Of a DNA stretch of 8,420 nucleotides, positions 1 to 6,543 are shown one piece after another (positions within the stretch are counted from its first letter, which is position 1; each line of letters opens with the position of its first letter). Origin of the DNA: an uncultured Bacteroidales bacterium (GTDB lineage Bacteria > Bacteroidota > Bacteroidia > Bacteroidales > P3); NCBI GenBank assembly GCA_937910265.1, contig CALEPD010000131.1, positions 1 through 8,420 of the forward strand. Direction: 5' to 3'. The position numbers and the translations under genes were made by a program. The notes beneath the pieces were generated by a model. That model had not been told where the DNA came from and made no database searches. It saw nothing but the letters and a program-made list of their open reading frames with translations.

Positions 1-215
1 GCAGACGATAGCCGACACTGGTTGCCATGTTGACGGCAAATACCCCCGGCATGGACTGCGCCATTGACAATTGGTCCATAAACTCCTCACGCGACAGCCA
101 CGCATGACGGTCAACAAGTTCCTGCTCCATCAAAGGAATCATGGCATAGCCTCCGCCGATGGTGAATCCTCCTATTTTGAAAAAAGTGTAAAACAGCTCA
201 CAATATCGAACCATA
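1..215 (-). CDS. Chromate transporter (CHR family), N-terminal part, cut by window edge
   Basis: The minus strand from an ATG at 215 reads about 71 codons without a stop and runs off the left edge. It begins MVRYCELFYTFFKIGGFTIG and continues with GGYAMIPLMEQELV, an N-terminal signature of the CHR (ChrA-type) family: an amphipathic start, a first membrane segment with FxIGGFTIGGGYAM, then a loop with a conserved acidic stretch and SMAQSMPGVFAVNMA. CHR proteins are inner-membrane transporters. In Bacteroidota they are often encoded as two adjacent short half-size genes, so a second half may lie to the left; this cannot be seen here. Family membership is secure, but the substrate (chromate or another anion) is not shown by sequence. 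The gene diverges from yajC, with only 53 bp between the two starts. Confidence 0.88.
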
Positions 216-268
216 TACGTCGTTATAAAATGATATTTCAATAACGTACCAAAATAAAATATAGTATT
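216..268. promoter_or_regulatory. Short divergent promoter region between the chromate transporter gene and yajC
   Basis: Only 53 bp separate two divergent start codons, so both promoters must overlap here or lie inside the opposite gene. The stretch is very A/T-rich. On the minus strand a TATTTTG (plus coordinates 250-256) resembles the Bacteroidota -7 box TAnnTTTG with one base missing, and no clear -33 partner was found. No convincing box was found for yajC. Neither start has a purine-rich Shine-Dalgarno sequence, which is normal in this phylum. The assignment rests on gene orientation more than on motifs. Confidence 0.4.
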
Positions 269-559
269 ATGCTACTACTTGACATAGCAAACGGATGGAA
301 GACGGCCATAATGATAGCCGCAATGATTGCAGTATTTTACTTTTTCCTAATCAGACCCCAAAGTCAGCAAGAGAAGAAAGAACGTGCATACCGCGAAGGA
401 TTGAAGAACGGCGACCGCGTGATGACTGCCGGCGGCATACATGTGACATTCGTCTCATCGCAACCAGGAGGACTTGCCACGGTGGAGATTTCACAAGGCG
501 TGCGTGTTAAAGTTCAATTAAGCACACTTCAGCCAATACCCAGTACCCAGAAAAAATAA
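269..559 (+). CDS. yajC: Preprotein translocase accessory subunit YajC
   Basis: This 96-aa protein has the YajC layout: one membrane segment at about residues 11-28 ending in the family hallmark FFLIRPQ, then a basic stretch (QQEKKERAYREGLKNGDRV) and a small soluble domain with the conserved GDRVMTAGGIHV turn and a C-terminal beta-rich part. YajC is a small inner-membrane protein that associates with SecD-SecF and the SecYEG channel during protein export. Length is typical. The ATG at 269 is the first start in the frame that keeps the short N-terminus intact. It appears to be a single-gene unit: a strong hairpin follows 60 bp after the stop and the next gene is convergent. The nusB and ybbR/coaE-type neighbours that often accompany yajC in Bacteroidales are not next to it. 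Confidence 0.95.
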   Translation: MLLLDIANGWKTAIMIAAMIAVFYFFLIRPQSQQEKKERAYREGLKNGDRVMTAGGIHVTFVSSQPGGLATVEISQGVRVKVQLSTLQPIPSTQKK

Positions 560-619
560 GCATAAGGGAACATATCGAGGCCATGCCACTTTGTGAATGC
601 AAATGCATGCACCCCATAC

Positions 620-662
620 AAAAAACAAACTGCGCAACTTATTGTTACGCAGTTTGTTTTTT
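620..662. terminator. Bidirectional intrinsic terminator between yajC and the coiled-coil protein gene
   Basis: A perfect 15-bp inverted repeat (arms 620-634 and 648-662, AAAAAACAAACTGCG and its complement) flanks a 13-nt loop. The outer end of each arm is a run of six A or T, so RNA from either strand forms a hairpin with a U-tract. It lies 60 bp after the yajC stop and 22 bp after the stop of the convergent minus-strand gene, so it can serve both. Confidence 0.9.
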
Positions 663-684
663 ATCACACTGTAAAATCTGACGA

Positions 685-1416
685 CTATTGTGACAATTGT
701 CTGAACTTCTCGACTTCGGCTTCGATGGCGCGTGCCTTTGCCTCGGCGTCGTACACCTTTTTATCGGCCTCGGAGAGTTTACGGCTATTATTCTCGATAT
801 TGACACGATACTCGTTGATGCTTTTCTCACACTCGGCGATTTTCCTTCTGAGTGACTCGATATCCTCCTGCTTGCTTTCGATTTTCTGTTTATCGGAGGC
901 AATTGCCTTCTCGATTGAGCTTTTGTCGGATACGGCCTGGTTCCATACTCTTTCGGCCTTGGAAAGTTCATCCTGCTTGTCGACCATTTTGAGGTAGGAC
1001 TGATACTTGTCGATATAACCAACAAAATCGACGAGAAACGCTTTCACGTTTTGATGCAGGGCTTCGGGATCGGTGTTGAGGTTGGAGTGCATGGCGAAGG
1101 CTGTGACAACACTGTATTTATTGTTTCGACGCCCTTTCTCTTCAACTTTGACATAAAAATTAACCATCTCGCCCGAGAGGTCGGCAAACACCTGTTCGAG
1201 TGATGCCACATAGCCATCGGTGTTCTTTACTTTCAGACCGACGTCTTTAAGGCGTTTTTTCACTGCGCCCTCAACAAGGTCGGCGTCGCGGTCGATGGTC
1301 ATTGAATAAGCTTGTGTGGATACAACTCCGACTTTGGCAACGGTATCCAGTATTGACTGTGCCGACAATACTCCGATGGAAAACAGACTTACTACAAGTG
1401 AAACTATTCTTTTCAT
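685..1416 (-). CDS. Exported protein with long C-terminal coiled coil, function unknown
   Basis: The 243-aa product starts with a clear Sec signal peptide (MKRIVSLVVSLFSIGVLSAQ, cleavage probably around residues 19-21), so it should be periplasmic or surface-exposed. The cysteine-free signal peptide end argues against a lipoprotein. Residues about 22-135 look like a mixed alpha/beta domain (TQAYSMTIDRDADLVEGAVKK, then a strand-rich KYSVVTAFAMHSNL region). Residues about 145-240 are a long charged helix rich in K, E, D, S and A with heptad-like spacing, consistent with a coiled coil and oligomerisation. I do not recognise the family. The frame stays open upstream to 1779, but the ATG at 1416 is preferred because it begins the signal peptide and lies about 80 bp downstream of a good promoter; the upstream extension would cross that promoter. 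It is probably a single-gene transcript ending at the hairpin at 620-662. Confidence 0.85.
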   Translation of the reverse strand: MKRIVSLVVSLFSIGVLSAQSILDTVAKVGVVSTQAYSMTIDRDADLVEGAVKKRLKDVGLKVKNTDGYVASLEQVFADLSGEMVNFYVKVEEKGRRNNKYSVVTAFAMHSNLNTDPEALHQNVKAFLVDFVGYIDKYQSYLKMVDKQDELSKAERVWNQAVSDKSSIEKAIASDKQKIESKQEDIESLRRKIAECEKSINEYRVNIENNSRKLSEADKKVYDAEAKARAIEAEVEKFRQLSQ

Positions 1417-1501
1417 ATTTATAATAATTTTAGGTTGTCTGATTTTATGGCAATCTGATTCGGGAAGCCGCACGAACTGCTTTGAACAGATTTTGATTTT
1501 G

Positions 1502-1532
1502 CAAAGATAAGATTTTTTTTTGAAACCGAAAA
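1502..1532 (-). promoter_or_regulatory. Bacteroidales-type promoter of the coiled-coil protein gene
   Basis: Read on the minus strand, TATCTTTG (1509-1502) is an exact match to the Bacteroidota primary sigma -7 consensus TAnnTTTG and is followed by C as often seen. Nineteen bases upstream is TTTT (1532-1529), a near match to the -33 TTTG element. The spacer contains a run of nine A. Transcription would start near 1496, giving a leader of about 80 nt before the ATG at 1416. This is the clearest promoter in the window. Confidence 0.75.
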
Positions 1533-1559
1533 CAGTCCAAGCTTCCGTGCCACTAACGC

Positions 1560-1818
1560 AAGCCGGAATACTAAGCAGAAAACCGAACATAACAAAGGGA
1601 CATCTTGCCGAGGTTGTAAAGGAGCAGTCGGGCAAGACAACCATGCAATGGATTAACGAGAGAACGATACTGACGGCACAAACGATGATGCTAACACATC
1701 TCAACGAAACCATGGAGAGCATTGGTGCAAAACTGCACATGGAGACAAGGCACAATTCATCAAGTTTTTCAAAAAGCACACCGGGAAGGCTCCGGGTAAC
1801 TACAGAAAATGCACCTGA
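1560..1818 (+). pseudogene. Decayed AraC-family transcriptional regulator (C-terminal DNA-binding domain only)
   Basis: The plus strand from about 1586 reads NITKGHLAEVVKEQSGKT followed by TMQWINERTILTAQ, a clear first half of the AraC double helix-turn-helix domain as found in Bacteroides/Prevotella regulators. After KLHM (about 1740) the match stops in this frame and resumes in another: from 1741 the frame gives GDKAQFIKFFKKHTGKAPGN then YRKCT and a stop at 1816-1818, which is the second helix-turn-helix and the usual C-terminus. Adding one G at ATGGA (1739-1743) would join the two halves exactly, so a one-base deletion is the simplest lesion. Two tandem ATG codons near 1686-1691 look like an added residue, and a third frame around 1560-1578 gives RKPEY, then a stop, then AE, suggesting further damage. 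The sensor domain is absent: stops and the neighbouring promoter occupy the space upstream. It cannot make a working regulator as it stands. Confidence 0.82.
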
Positions 1819-1831
1819 AAGAAAACAAATA

Positions 1832-1864
1832 TGGGGTTCTATAAATTCGGTTTATAGAACCCCA
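1832..1864 (-). terminator. Intrinsic terminator of the RND efflux operon
   Basis: A perfect 14-bp inverted repeat (TGGGGTTCTATAAA at 1832-1845 and its complement at 1851-1864) encloses a 5-nt loop, TTCGG. On the minus strand the hairpin lies 45 bp after the stop of the PII-like gene and is followed by a T-rich tract (TATTTGTTTTCTTT), as expected for termination of the operon coming from the right. On the plus strand what follows is not T-rich, so termination of the decayed araC gene here is less certain. A small GCCC-ATGC-GGGC palindrome sits between it and the stop codon. Confidence 0.85.
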
Positions 1865-1909
1865 CATTGTTACTGCCCATGCGGGCGGCAGAGCAGCTAT
1901 GGCTGGTGG

Positions 1910-2203
1910 TTATGCCATTTGGTCGATAGTCCAGACGAAAGCACGGACACCCACTTCAGGGTTGCGCAAATCGAGTTTGCGGACTGCCACCAAAAGAGGC
2001 TCAACTTTATCGTCATCGATGACGGTCATAACGGCATTGTTCATTTCGGGCCAAGTGTGCGTACCGCGTCGAGGGTCGCCGTTGATGTGTCCACGTCCCT
2101 GCACGTTTTCCCAGAAGGTGAAACCGCGGATGGACAATACATCGAGGAGATATTCGACACGTTCGGTATTGGCTTGGTTGAATACTATCAATACAGATTT
2201 CAT
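1910..2203 (-). CDS. PII-like small protein encoded with an RND efflux pump
   Basis: This 97-aa protein has the beta-alpha-beta-beta-alpha-beta pattern of the PII/PII-like superfamily: strand MKSVLIVFNQ, helix at about 11-25, strand and loop with ENVQGRGHINGD (32-43, aligning with the EVRGFGRQKGH region of GlnB), strand NNAVMTVIDDDKVEPLLVAV (55-74, aligning with the IEIVVDDDQVE region), then AFVWTIDQM. It lacks the uridylylated T-loop tyrosine and the TGKIGDGK nucleotide loop of true GlnB/GlnK, so it is a divergent PII-like protein and not the nitrogen regulator. It has no signal peptide and should act in the cytosol, probably as a trimer (known of the superfamily). It starts 12 bp after the pump gene stop and is the last gene of the operon. 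A role in sensing a ligand and modulating the pump is inference. The ligand and family name are unknown to me. Confidence 0.75.
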   Translation of the reverse strand: MKSVLIVFNQANTERVEYLLDVLSIRGFTFWENVQGRGHINGDPRRGTHTWPEMNNAVMTVIDDDKVEPLLVAVRKLDLRNPEVGVRAFVWTIDQMA

Positions 2204-2215
2204 AATGATTGCATA

Positions 2216-5200
2216 TTAACTTTTAGACAATTCTTCGGTTTGTTGCTTCTCGTTCAAATCGATTTTCAAGAAGACAAACTTGCTGCGTAATTTGGATTGG
2301 CGTTCGGCATCGTCGTGACGTTCCATGATGCCATAGAGAACAGGAACAACCACAAGGGTTACAATGGTAGAGACGAGAAGTCCGCCAATAACCACAATAC
2401 CCATAGTATTCCACAACTCGGAGCCTTCGCTCTTTGACAATGCCATGGGAATCATACCCAGGATTGTGGTGAAGGCGGTCATCATAACGGGACGCAAACG
2501 GCTTTGTCCTGAGACTGCAATCGCTTCGTAGAGAGGCAAGCCCCTGTCGCGCATGAGGTTGATGTAGTCGACGAGTACGATGCCGTTTTTGACAACGATA
2601 CCAATCAAGAGGATGATACCCAACGCACCTACCATGTCGAGGTTGATGCCCGTGACAAGCAGAGCAAGAATGACACCGGTAAGTGCAAACGGGATAGACA
2701 TCATAATGATGAAAGGTTTGCTGAAAGACTCGAATTGCGATGCCATGACGATGTAGACCAAGAGCATGATGAGCAATGCGAGGAGACCCATGTCGCCAAA
2801 GGTTTCCTGTTGGTCTTCGAAGCTACCGGCGAGGTCGACAACAATACCCTGGGGGATGTTCATCTGGTCGAGTTCACGCTGAACGCCGTCGGCCAATTCC
2901 TTCAACGAAGTGTTGTAGGGGTTGACATTCATTGAGAAGTAACGCTGGCGGTTTTTATGCTCGATGGTCGGGGGACACCAATATTCCTCGACTACGGCAA
3001 GCTCCTTGAGTTTGACGGTCCTACCGGCAGGAGTCATGATGGCGAAATCCTCGATGTCGCTGATACTATTGCGATATTCTTCCTCGAGACGGACAACGAT
3101 GTCGTATTCCTCGCCTTCTTCTTTGAGGAAGCCCGCGGTCATACCGTTGACTCTGTTGCGGACATAGGTGGCGACGGTGGCACCGTTGAGACCATGGTAA
3201 GCAAGTTTTTGCTTGTCGAATACAATCTTCAGTTCGGCACGGTCCTCATCGCGGCTGATTTTGATGTCGCGAGCGCCTGCAACATTGTTTTCGATGCGGT
3301 ATTTCAGGTCAGCCGCAAATTCGTTGGTTGCATCAAAGTCATAACCGAAAATCTCGACGCTGAGCGAGTTGTTGCCGCCACCGCCCATACCACCGAGTGA
3401 AACTTGGTAGTTGATGATTTCGGGGTACTCGGCTATTTTTTTACGGAGGGCTTCCTGGATTTCGAAGATGGTGCGTTCGCGGTCGTACTTTTTGGTACAA
3501 CGGACATTCATGCTGATTTTGTTGTTGGTGGTGCTGTTGAAGAGGGCAGACATACCAGCATCGTCGTTGGAACCGGCAGAGGTGTTGAGCACCAGCAGAT
3601 CGTCACCGACGATTTGCTTAATGTCGGTTTCGAGACGGCGTGCAGTCTTGAGGGTTTCCTCGATACGTGTGCCGCGCTGGAGTTCGACAGCAACGCTCAA
3701 TCGGCCATTATCCTGCTCTTTCATGAAGTCCATACCAATTCTACCCAACATGATGGGTACAAGAGATACAACAAACACTATGGCAGCGGTGAAGAAAACA
3801 AGGCGTTTGTGGTTCAAGCACCAACGCAGGATGTTGGCATACCAAGCCTCGACAGCGCAAAATACTTTACCGACAGTGTTGTCGAAAGACAACTTTTTGT
3901 TGGCGGCTTTTTGTTTTGCCTCTTCCTCTTCCCGTTTAGTCAAGAAGAAAGGCTTTTCCTTAAGCATGCGGCTGGACAACATGGGGATAAGTGTGATGGC
4001 CGAGATGGTGGAGACACAAACTACGATGGTAACGATCCAACCCAATTCCTTGAACAGGATGCCAGCCATGCCCGGGAGCATGGTGAGGGGAACAAACACA
4101 GCGACCAATACAAGCGTGGTGGCAATTACGGATACCCATACCTCGTTGGTGGCACAGATAGCAGCCTCGCGTGGACTTTCGCCACGGTCGATGTGCTTGG
4201 TGATGTTTTCGAGAACAACGATGGCATCGTCGACGACCATACCGACAGCCACGGTAAGGGAGGCCAGGGAAATGATGTTCAACGAGCTATCGACAAGCAG
4301 CAGGTAGATAAAAGAGGTTACGAGAGATATGGGGATGGTGAGTGAGATGATGATGGTGCTGCGCCAATCGCCCAAGAATATGAATACGACCAACATGACA
4401 AAGAGCAAGGCGTAGAAAATACTTTCAGCCAAGCCGTTGATAGCGTTCTGAATTTCGAGTGAGTCGTCGTTAATGAGTGTGACTTCAATATCGGGGGGCA
4501 AAGTCTTCTGGATATGTTCCATTTCGCGTTTCACCTTTTGTGCGATGGCGACGGTGTTGGCGTCGGTTTGCTTGGCAATCATCAAACGAGCACCATCGAG
4601 GCCGTTGATTTTCTCATCGAGAGAGAGATCCTTGATGGTGTCGCGCACTGTTGCCAAATCGCGGACAAAGATTTGACGTCCGGTGGGCGAGGTGGCGACA
4701 ACAATGTCGTTGATTTCGGAGCTTTCGACATATTCGCCCTTCACGCGCATCTGATATTGCTCCTTACCCATTTTGACGGTACCTGAAGCGAGGTCGAGGC
4801 TGTTGGCAGAGATAGCCTGACCGACCACTTCGAGACTCAGGTTATAGGATTCGAGTTGTTTGGGATCGAGGTCGATATAGACATATCGCTCAGGAGCACC
4901 GCTTACGGTAATATTACCGATGCCTTCGATGCGGTTGAGCACATTGGTCACATTGTCGTCGATGATACGCTCGAGTCCAGGATAGCTTTCCTTGGCGGTG
5001 AAGCCGTAGGACATGATGGGCCGTGCGTTGGAGTTGAGTTTAAGAATCATGGGACGGGAGACACCATCGGGAAGATTGTCGTAGAGGATGTCGACGTAAC
5101 TGCGGATATCGTTGAGGGCTTCATCGATATCGGACCCCCATTCGAATTCGAGAGAGACAATGGACATGTTGTCCTTAGAGGTAGATACAATATTTTTGAG

Positions 5201-5428
5201 ACCATCGACAGAGTTGAGGGTGTTTTCGATTGGCTTGGAAATGTTGATTTCGATTTCGCTGGCATTGGCGCCAGGATATGTTGTCATCACCGTGACAAAG
5301 GGCGGGTCCATTTCGGGCATTTGGTCGATGGGAAGCCTGGTGAGCGAGAACAGACCGAGAATGATGATGGCAACAAATATCATTCCCGTAGTGATGGGTT
5401 TATTGATAGATGTTTTGTATATAGCCAT
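2216..5428 (-). CDS. RND multidrug efflux permease, HAE type (AcrB/MexB-like)
   Basis: The 1070-aa protein has the full RND layout: cytoplasmic start, first membrane helix (about 12-30), large periplasmic domain (about 31-335), six membrane helices (about 336-560 including the central cytoplasmic linker), second periplasmic domain (about 565-875) and a final membrane block (about 880-1033). The proton-relay residues of drug pumps are present: adjacent Asp400-Asp401 in GMVVDDAIVVLENI (AcrB Asp407/408), Lys947 in IGIVVKNGIVLVDYI (AcrB Lys940) and Arg979 in SRLRPVMMT (AcrB Arg971). The DD pair and lack of the heavy-metal-type helix-4 motif place it with hydrophobe/amphiphile pumps, not metal pumps. 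It works as an inner-membrane trimer that captures substrate from the periplasm and outer leaflet by proton antiport. Oddities are a Gly-rich loop (GGMGGGGNN, 679-687) and a charged cytoplasmic tail after residue 1035. Substrate cannot be predicted. The ATG at 5428 gives the standard start. Confidence 0.96.
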   Translation of the reverse strand: MAIYKTSINKPITTGMIFVAIIILGLFSLTRLPIDQMPEMDPPFVTVMTTYPGANASEIEINISKPIENTLNSVDGLKNIVSTSKDNMSIVSLEFEWGSDIDEALNDIRSYVDILYDNLPDGVSRPMILKLNSNARPIMSYGFTAKESYPGLERIIDDNVTNVLNRIEGIGNITVSGAPERYVYIDLDPKQLESYNLSLEVVGQAISANSLDLASGTVKMGKEQYQMRVKGEYVESSEINDIVVATSPTGRQIFVRDLATVRDTIKDLSLDEKINGLDGARLMIAKQTDANTVAIAQKVKREMEHIQKTLPPDIEVTLINDDSLEIQNAINGLAESIFYALLFVMLVVFIFLGDWRSTIIISLTIPISLVTSFIYLLLVDSSLNIISLASLTVAVGMVVDDAIVVLENITKHIDRGESPREAAICATNEVWVSVIATTLVLVAVFVPLTMLPGMAGILFKELGWIVTIVVCVSTISAITLIPMLSSRMLKEKPFFLTKREEEEAKQKAANKKLSFDNTVGKVFCAVEAWYANILRWCLNHKRLVFFTAAIVFVVSLVPIMLGRIGMDFMKEQDNGRLSVAVELQRGTRIEETLKTARRLETDIKQIVGDDLLVLNTSAGSNDDAGMSALFNSTTNNKISMNVRCTKKYDRERTIFEIQEALRKKIAEYPEIINYQVSLGGMGGGGNNSLSVEIFGYDFDATNEFAADLKYRIENNVAGARDIKISRDEDRAELKIVFDKQKLAYHGLNGATVATYVRNRVNGMTAGFLKEEGEEYDIVVRLEEEYRNSISDIEDFAIMTPAGRTVKLKELAVVEEYWCPPTIEHKNRQRYFSMNVNPYNTSLKELADGVQRELDQMNIPQGIVVDLAGSFEDQQETFGDMGLLALLIMLLVYIVMASQFESFSKPFIIMMSIPFALTGVILALLVTGINLDMVGALGIILLIGIVVKNGIVLVDYINLMRDRGLPLYEAIAVSGQSRLRPVMMTAFTTILGMIPMALSKSEGSELWNTMGIVVIGGLLVSTIVTLVVVPVLYGIMERHDDAERQSKLRSKFVFLKIDLNEKQQTEELSKS

Positions 5429-5456
5429 TTTAAACTTGTTTTCTTATAATGAATAA

Positions 5457-6494
5457 TTATTTAACGATTTCGAGTGCTGATCCGTCGACGAGACGGGCCT
5501 GACCTGTAATCACCAATTCGTCGCCTTCTTTGATTTCGCCGGCGACAACGGGGATGATTTCGACGCGGTCGTCGAAACGTTGTCCGAGGGTTACTGGCAC
5601 GCGTTCGGCCACACCGTTGTTATTGACAAACACATAGCGATCGTTGCTGCCGGTGAGTTTCAACACGCTTTGGTAAGGTACAACGATGGCATCCATTTCG
5701 CCGAGTGCGAGTTCGGTACGGACATACATACCGGGGCGAATTTTTTCGGAGGCATTGGGAATGTTCAACTTAGCCTGGAAGGTGTGGGTTGTGGGGTCGA
5801 TGGTGGGGTAAACGATTTCGATGGTGGCAGGGAATTTCTGATCGGGATAGATGTCGCTGTAGACATCGACTTTCATACCTTTTTTAACCAAGGGGAAATA
5901 ACTTTCGGGGATGCTGATGATGGCTTTCAGGCGGCTGATTTGGGTAAGTTGGAGAATGGGCTGACCCGTGTACATTTCACCGTCCTCGAATTTTTTGGCG
6001 CTGATTACACCGGAGAAGCGAGCCTTGACGAAAGTGTTTTCGGTTTGGAAACGCTCGCTCTCGACCAATTGGTCGTAGCCTGCCTTGGTTTGGTCGTAAA
6101 CCTGCTGGCTAACGCTTCCCGAGCTTTTCAGTGCGGTTACGCGGTCGAGCTCGACTTTGGCGTTGTTAAGATTGATGCGGGTGGTGTTGAGCTGGGTTTG
6201 GTCCATGCGCACCAACATGCTGCCCTTGGAGACACGGCTGCCGACTTCGACATAGATATGGTCGATAAGGCCTGTAACTGAGGGAGAGATATTCATTGTT
6301 TCGTATCCTTCGAGAGTGGCGGAGAGTTGAAGCGACTTGGCGACTTTCTCGTTTTGAAGGGCCAAAACTTTTACTTTCTCGACTTCCTTCTTTGTAGTAG
6401 TAGCGATTTTACTTTCATCCTTTTTACCACCGCAAGCAACCAAACAACCGGTTAATGCAACGGCGAATATAAGTTTAAAATTTATTTTCATCAT
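5457..6494 (-). CDS. Periplasmic adaptor (membrane fusion) lipoprotein of the RND pump
   Basis: The 345-aa protein begins with a lipoprotein signal peptide whose lipobox LVAC ends at Cys21, followed by GGKKDES, so it should be anchored by lipid in the periplasm. The order is that of AcrA/MexA-type adaptors: split lipoyl domain (about 62-100 and 153-188), a short alpha-hairpin (about 103-150), a beta-barrel (about 190-265) and the membrane-proximal domain (about 266-345). The hairpin carries Arg118, Leu122 and Ser129 with the R-x3-L-x6-S spacing of the RLS motif used to contact TolC-type channels. The hairpin is short compared with AcrA. The protein links the pump to the outer membrane channel. 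It starts MM; either Met (6494 or 6491) could be used. It ends 28 bp before the pump gene, so co-transcription and co-assembly are expected. Confidence 0.95.
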   Translation of the reverse strand: MMKINFKLIFAVALTGCLVACGGKKDESKIATTTKKEVEKVKVLALQNEKVAKSLQLSATLEGYETMNISPSVTGLIDHIYVEVGSRVSKGSMLVRMDQTQLNTTRINLNNAKVELDRVTALKSSGSVSQQVYDQTKAGYDQLVESERFQTENTFVKARFSGVISAKKFEDGEMYTGQPILQLTQISRLKAIISIPESYFPLVKKGMKVDVYSDIYPDQKFPATIEIVYPTIDPTTHTFQAKLNIPNASEKIRPGMYVRTELALGEMDAIVVPYQSVLKLTGSNDRYVFVNNNGVAERVPVTLGQRFDDRVEIIPVVAGEIKEGDELVITGQARLVDGSALEIVK

Positions 6495-6543
6495 TAAATA
6501 TCTATTTACTATGTTTTTATTTTAATAATTAATATGATTCGTC

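Noticed and set aside
593..1025. Open frames at 593-997 (+) and 645-1025 (-)
   Set aside because: They overlap the coiled-coil gene in other frames, run through the terminator hairpin and have low-complexity serine-rich or basic translations.
1417..1779. N-terminal extension of the coiled-coil protein up to 1779
   Set aside because: The extension crosses the promoter at 1502-1532 and the araC remnant. The ATG at 1416 begins a proper signal peptide.
1875..1886. Small palindrome GCCCATGCGGGC as a regulatory site
   Set aside because: The stem is only 4 bp, there is no second copy, and it lies between a stop codon and a terminator.
1520..2290. A 256-aa plus-strand frame as one intact gene
   Set aside because: Its first part is the araC remnant read out of frame after the lesion; the rest is antisense to the PII-like gene and the end of the pump gene.
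2216..5428. Heavy-metal efflux (CzcA/CusA) assignment for the RND pump
   Set aside because: Helix 4 carries the adjacent Asp-Asp pair of drug/amphiphile pumps, not the metal-pump motif.
2735..5449. Several long plus-strand open frames (for example 3404-4345 and 4856-5449)
   Set aside because: They lie opposite the RND pump gene, whose family motifs are unmistakable. Their translations show no domains and are explained by codon bias of the true gene.
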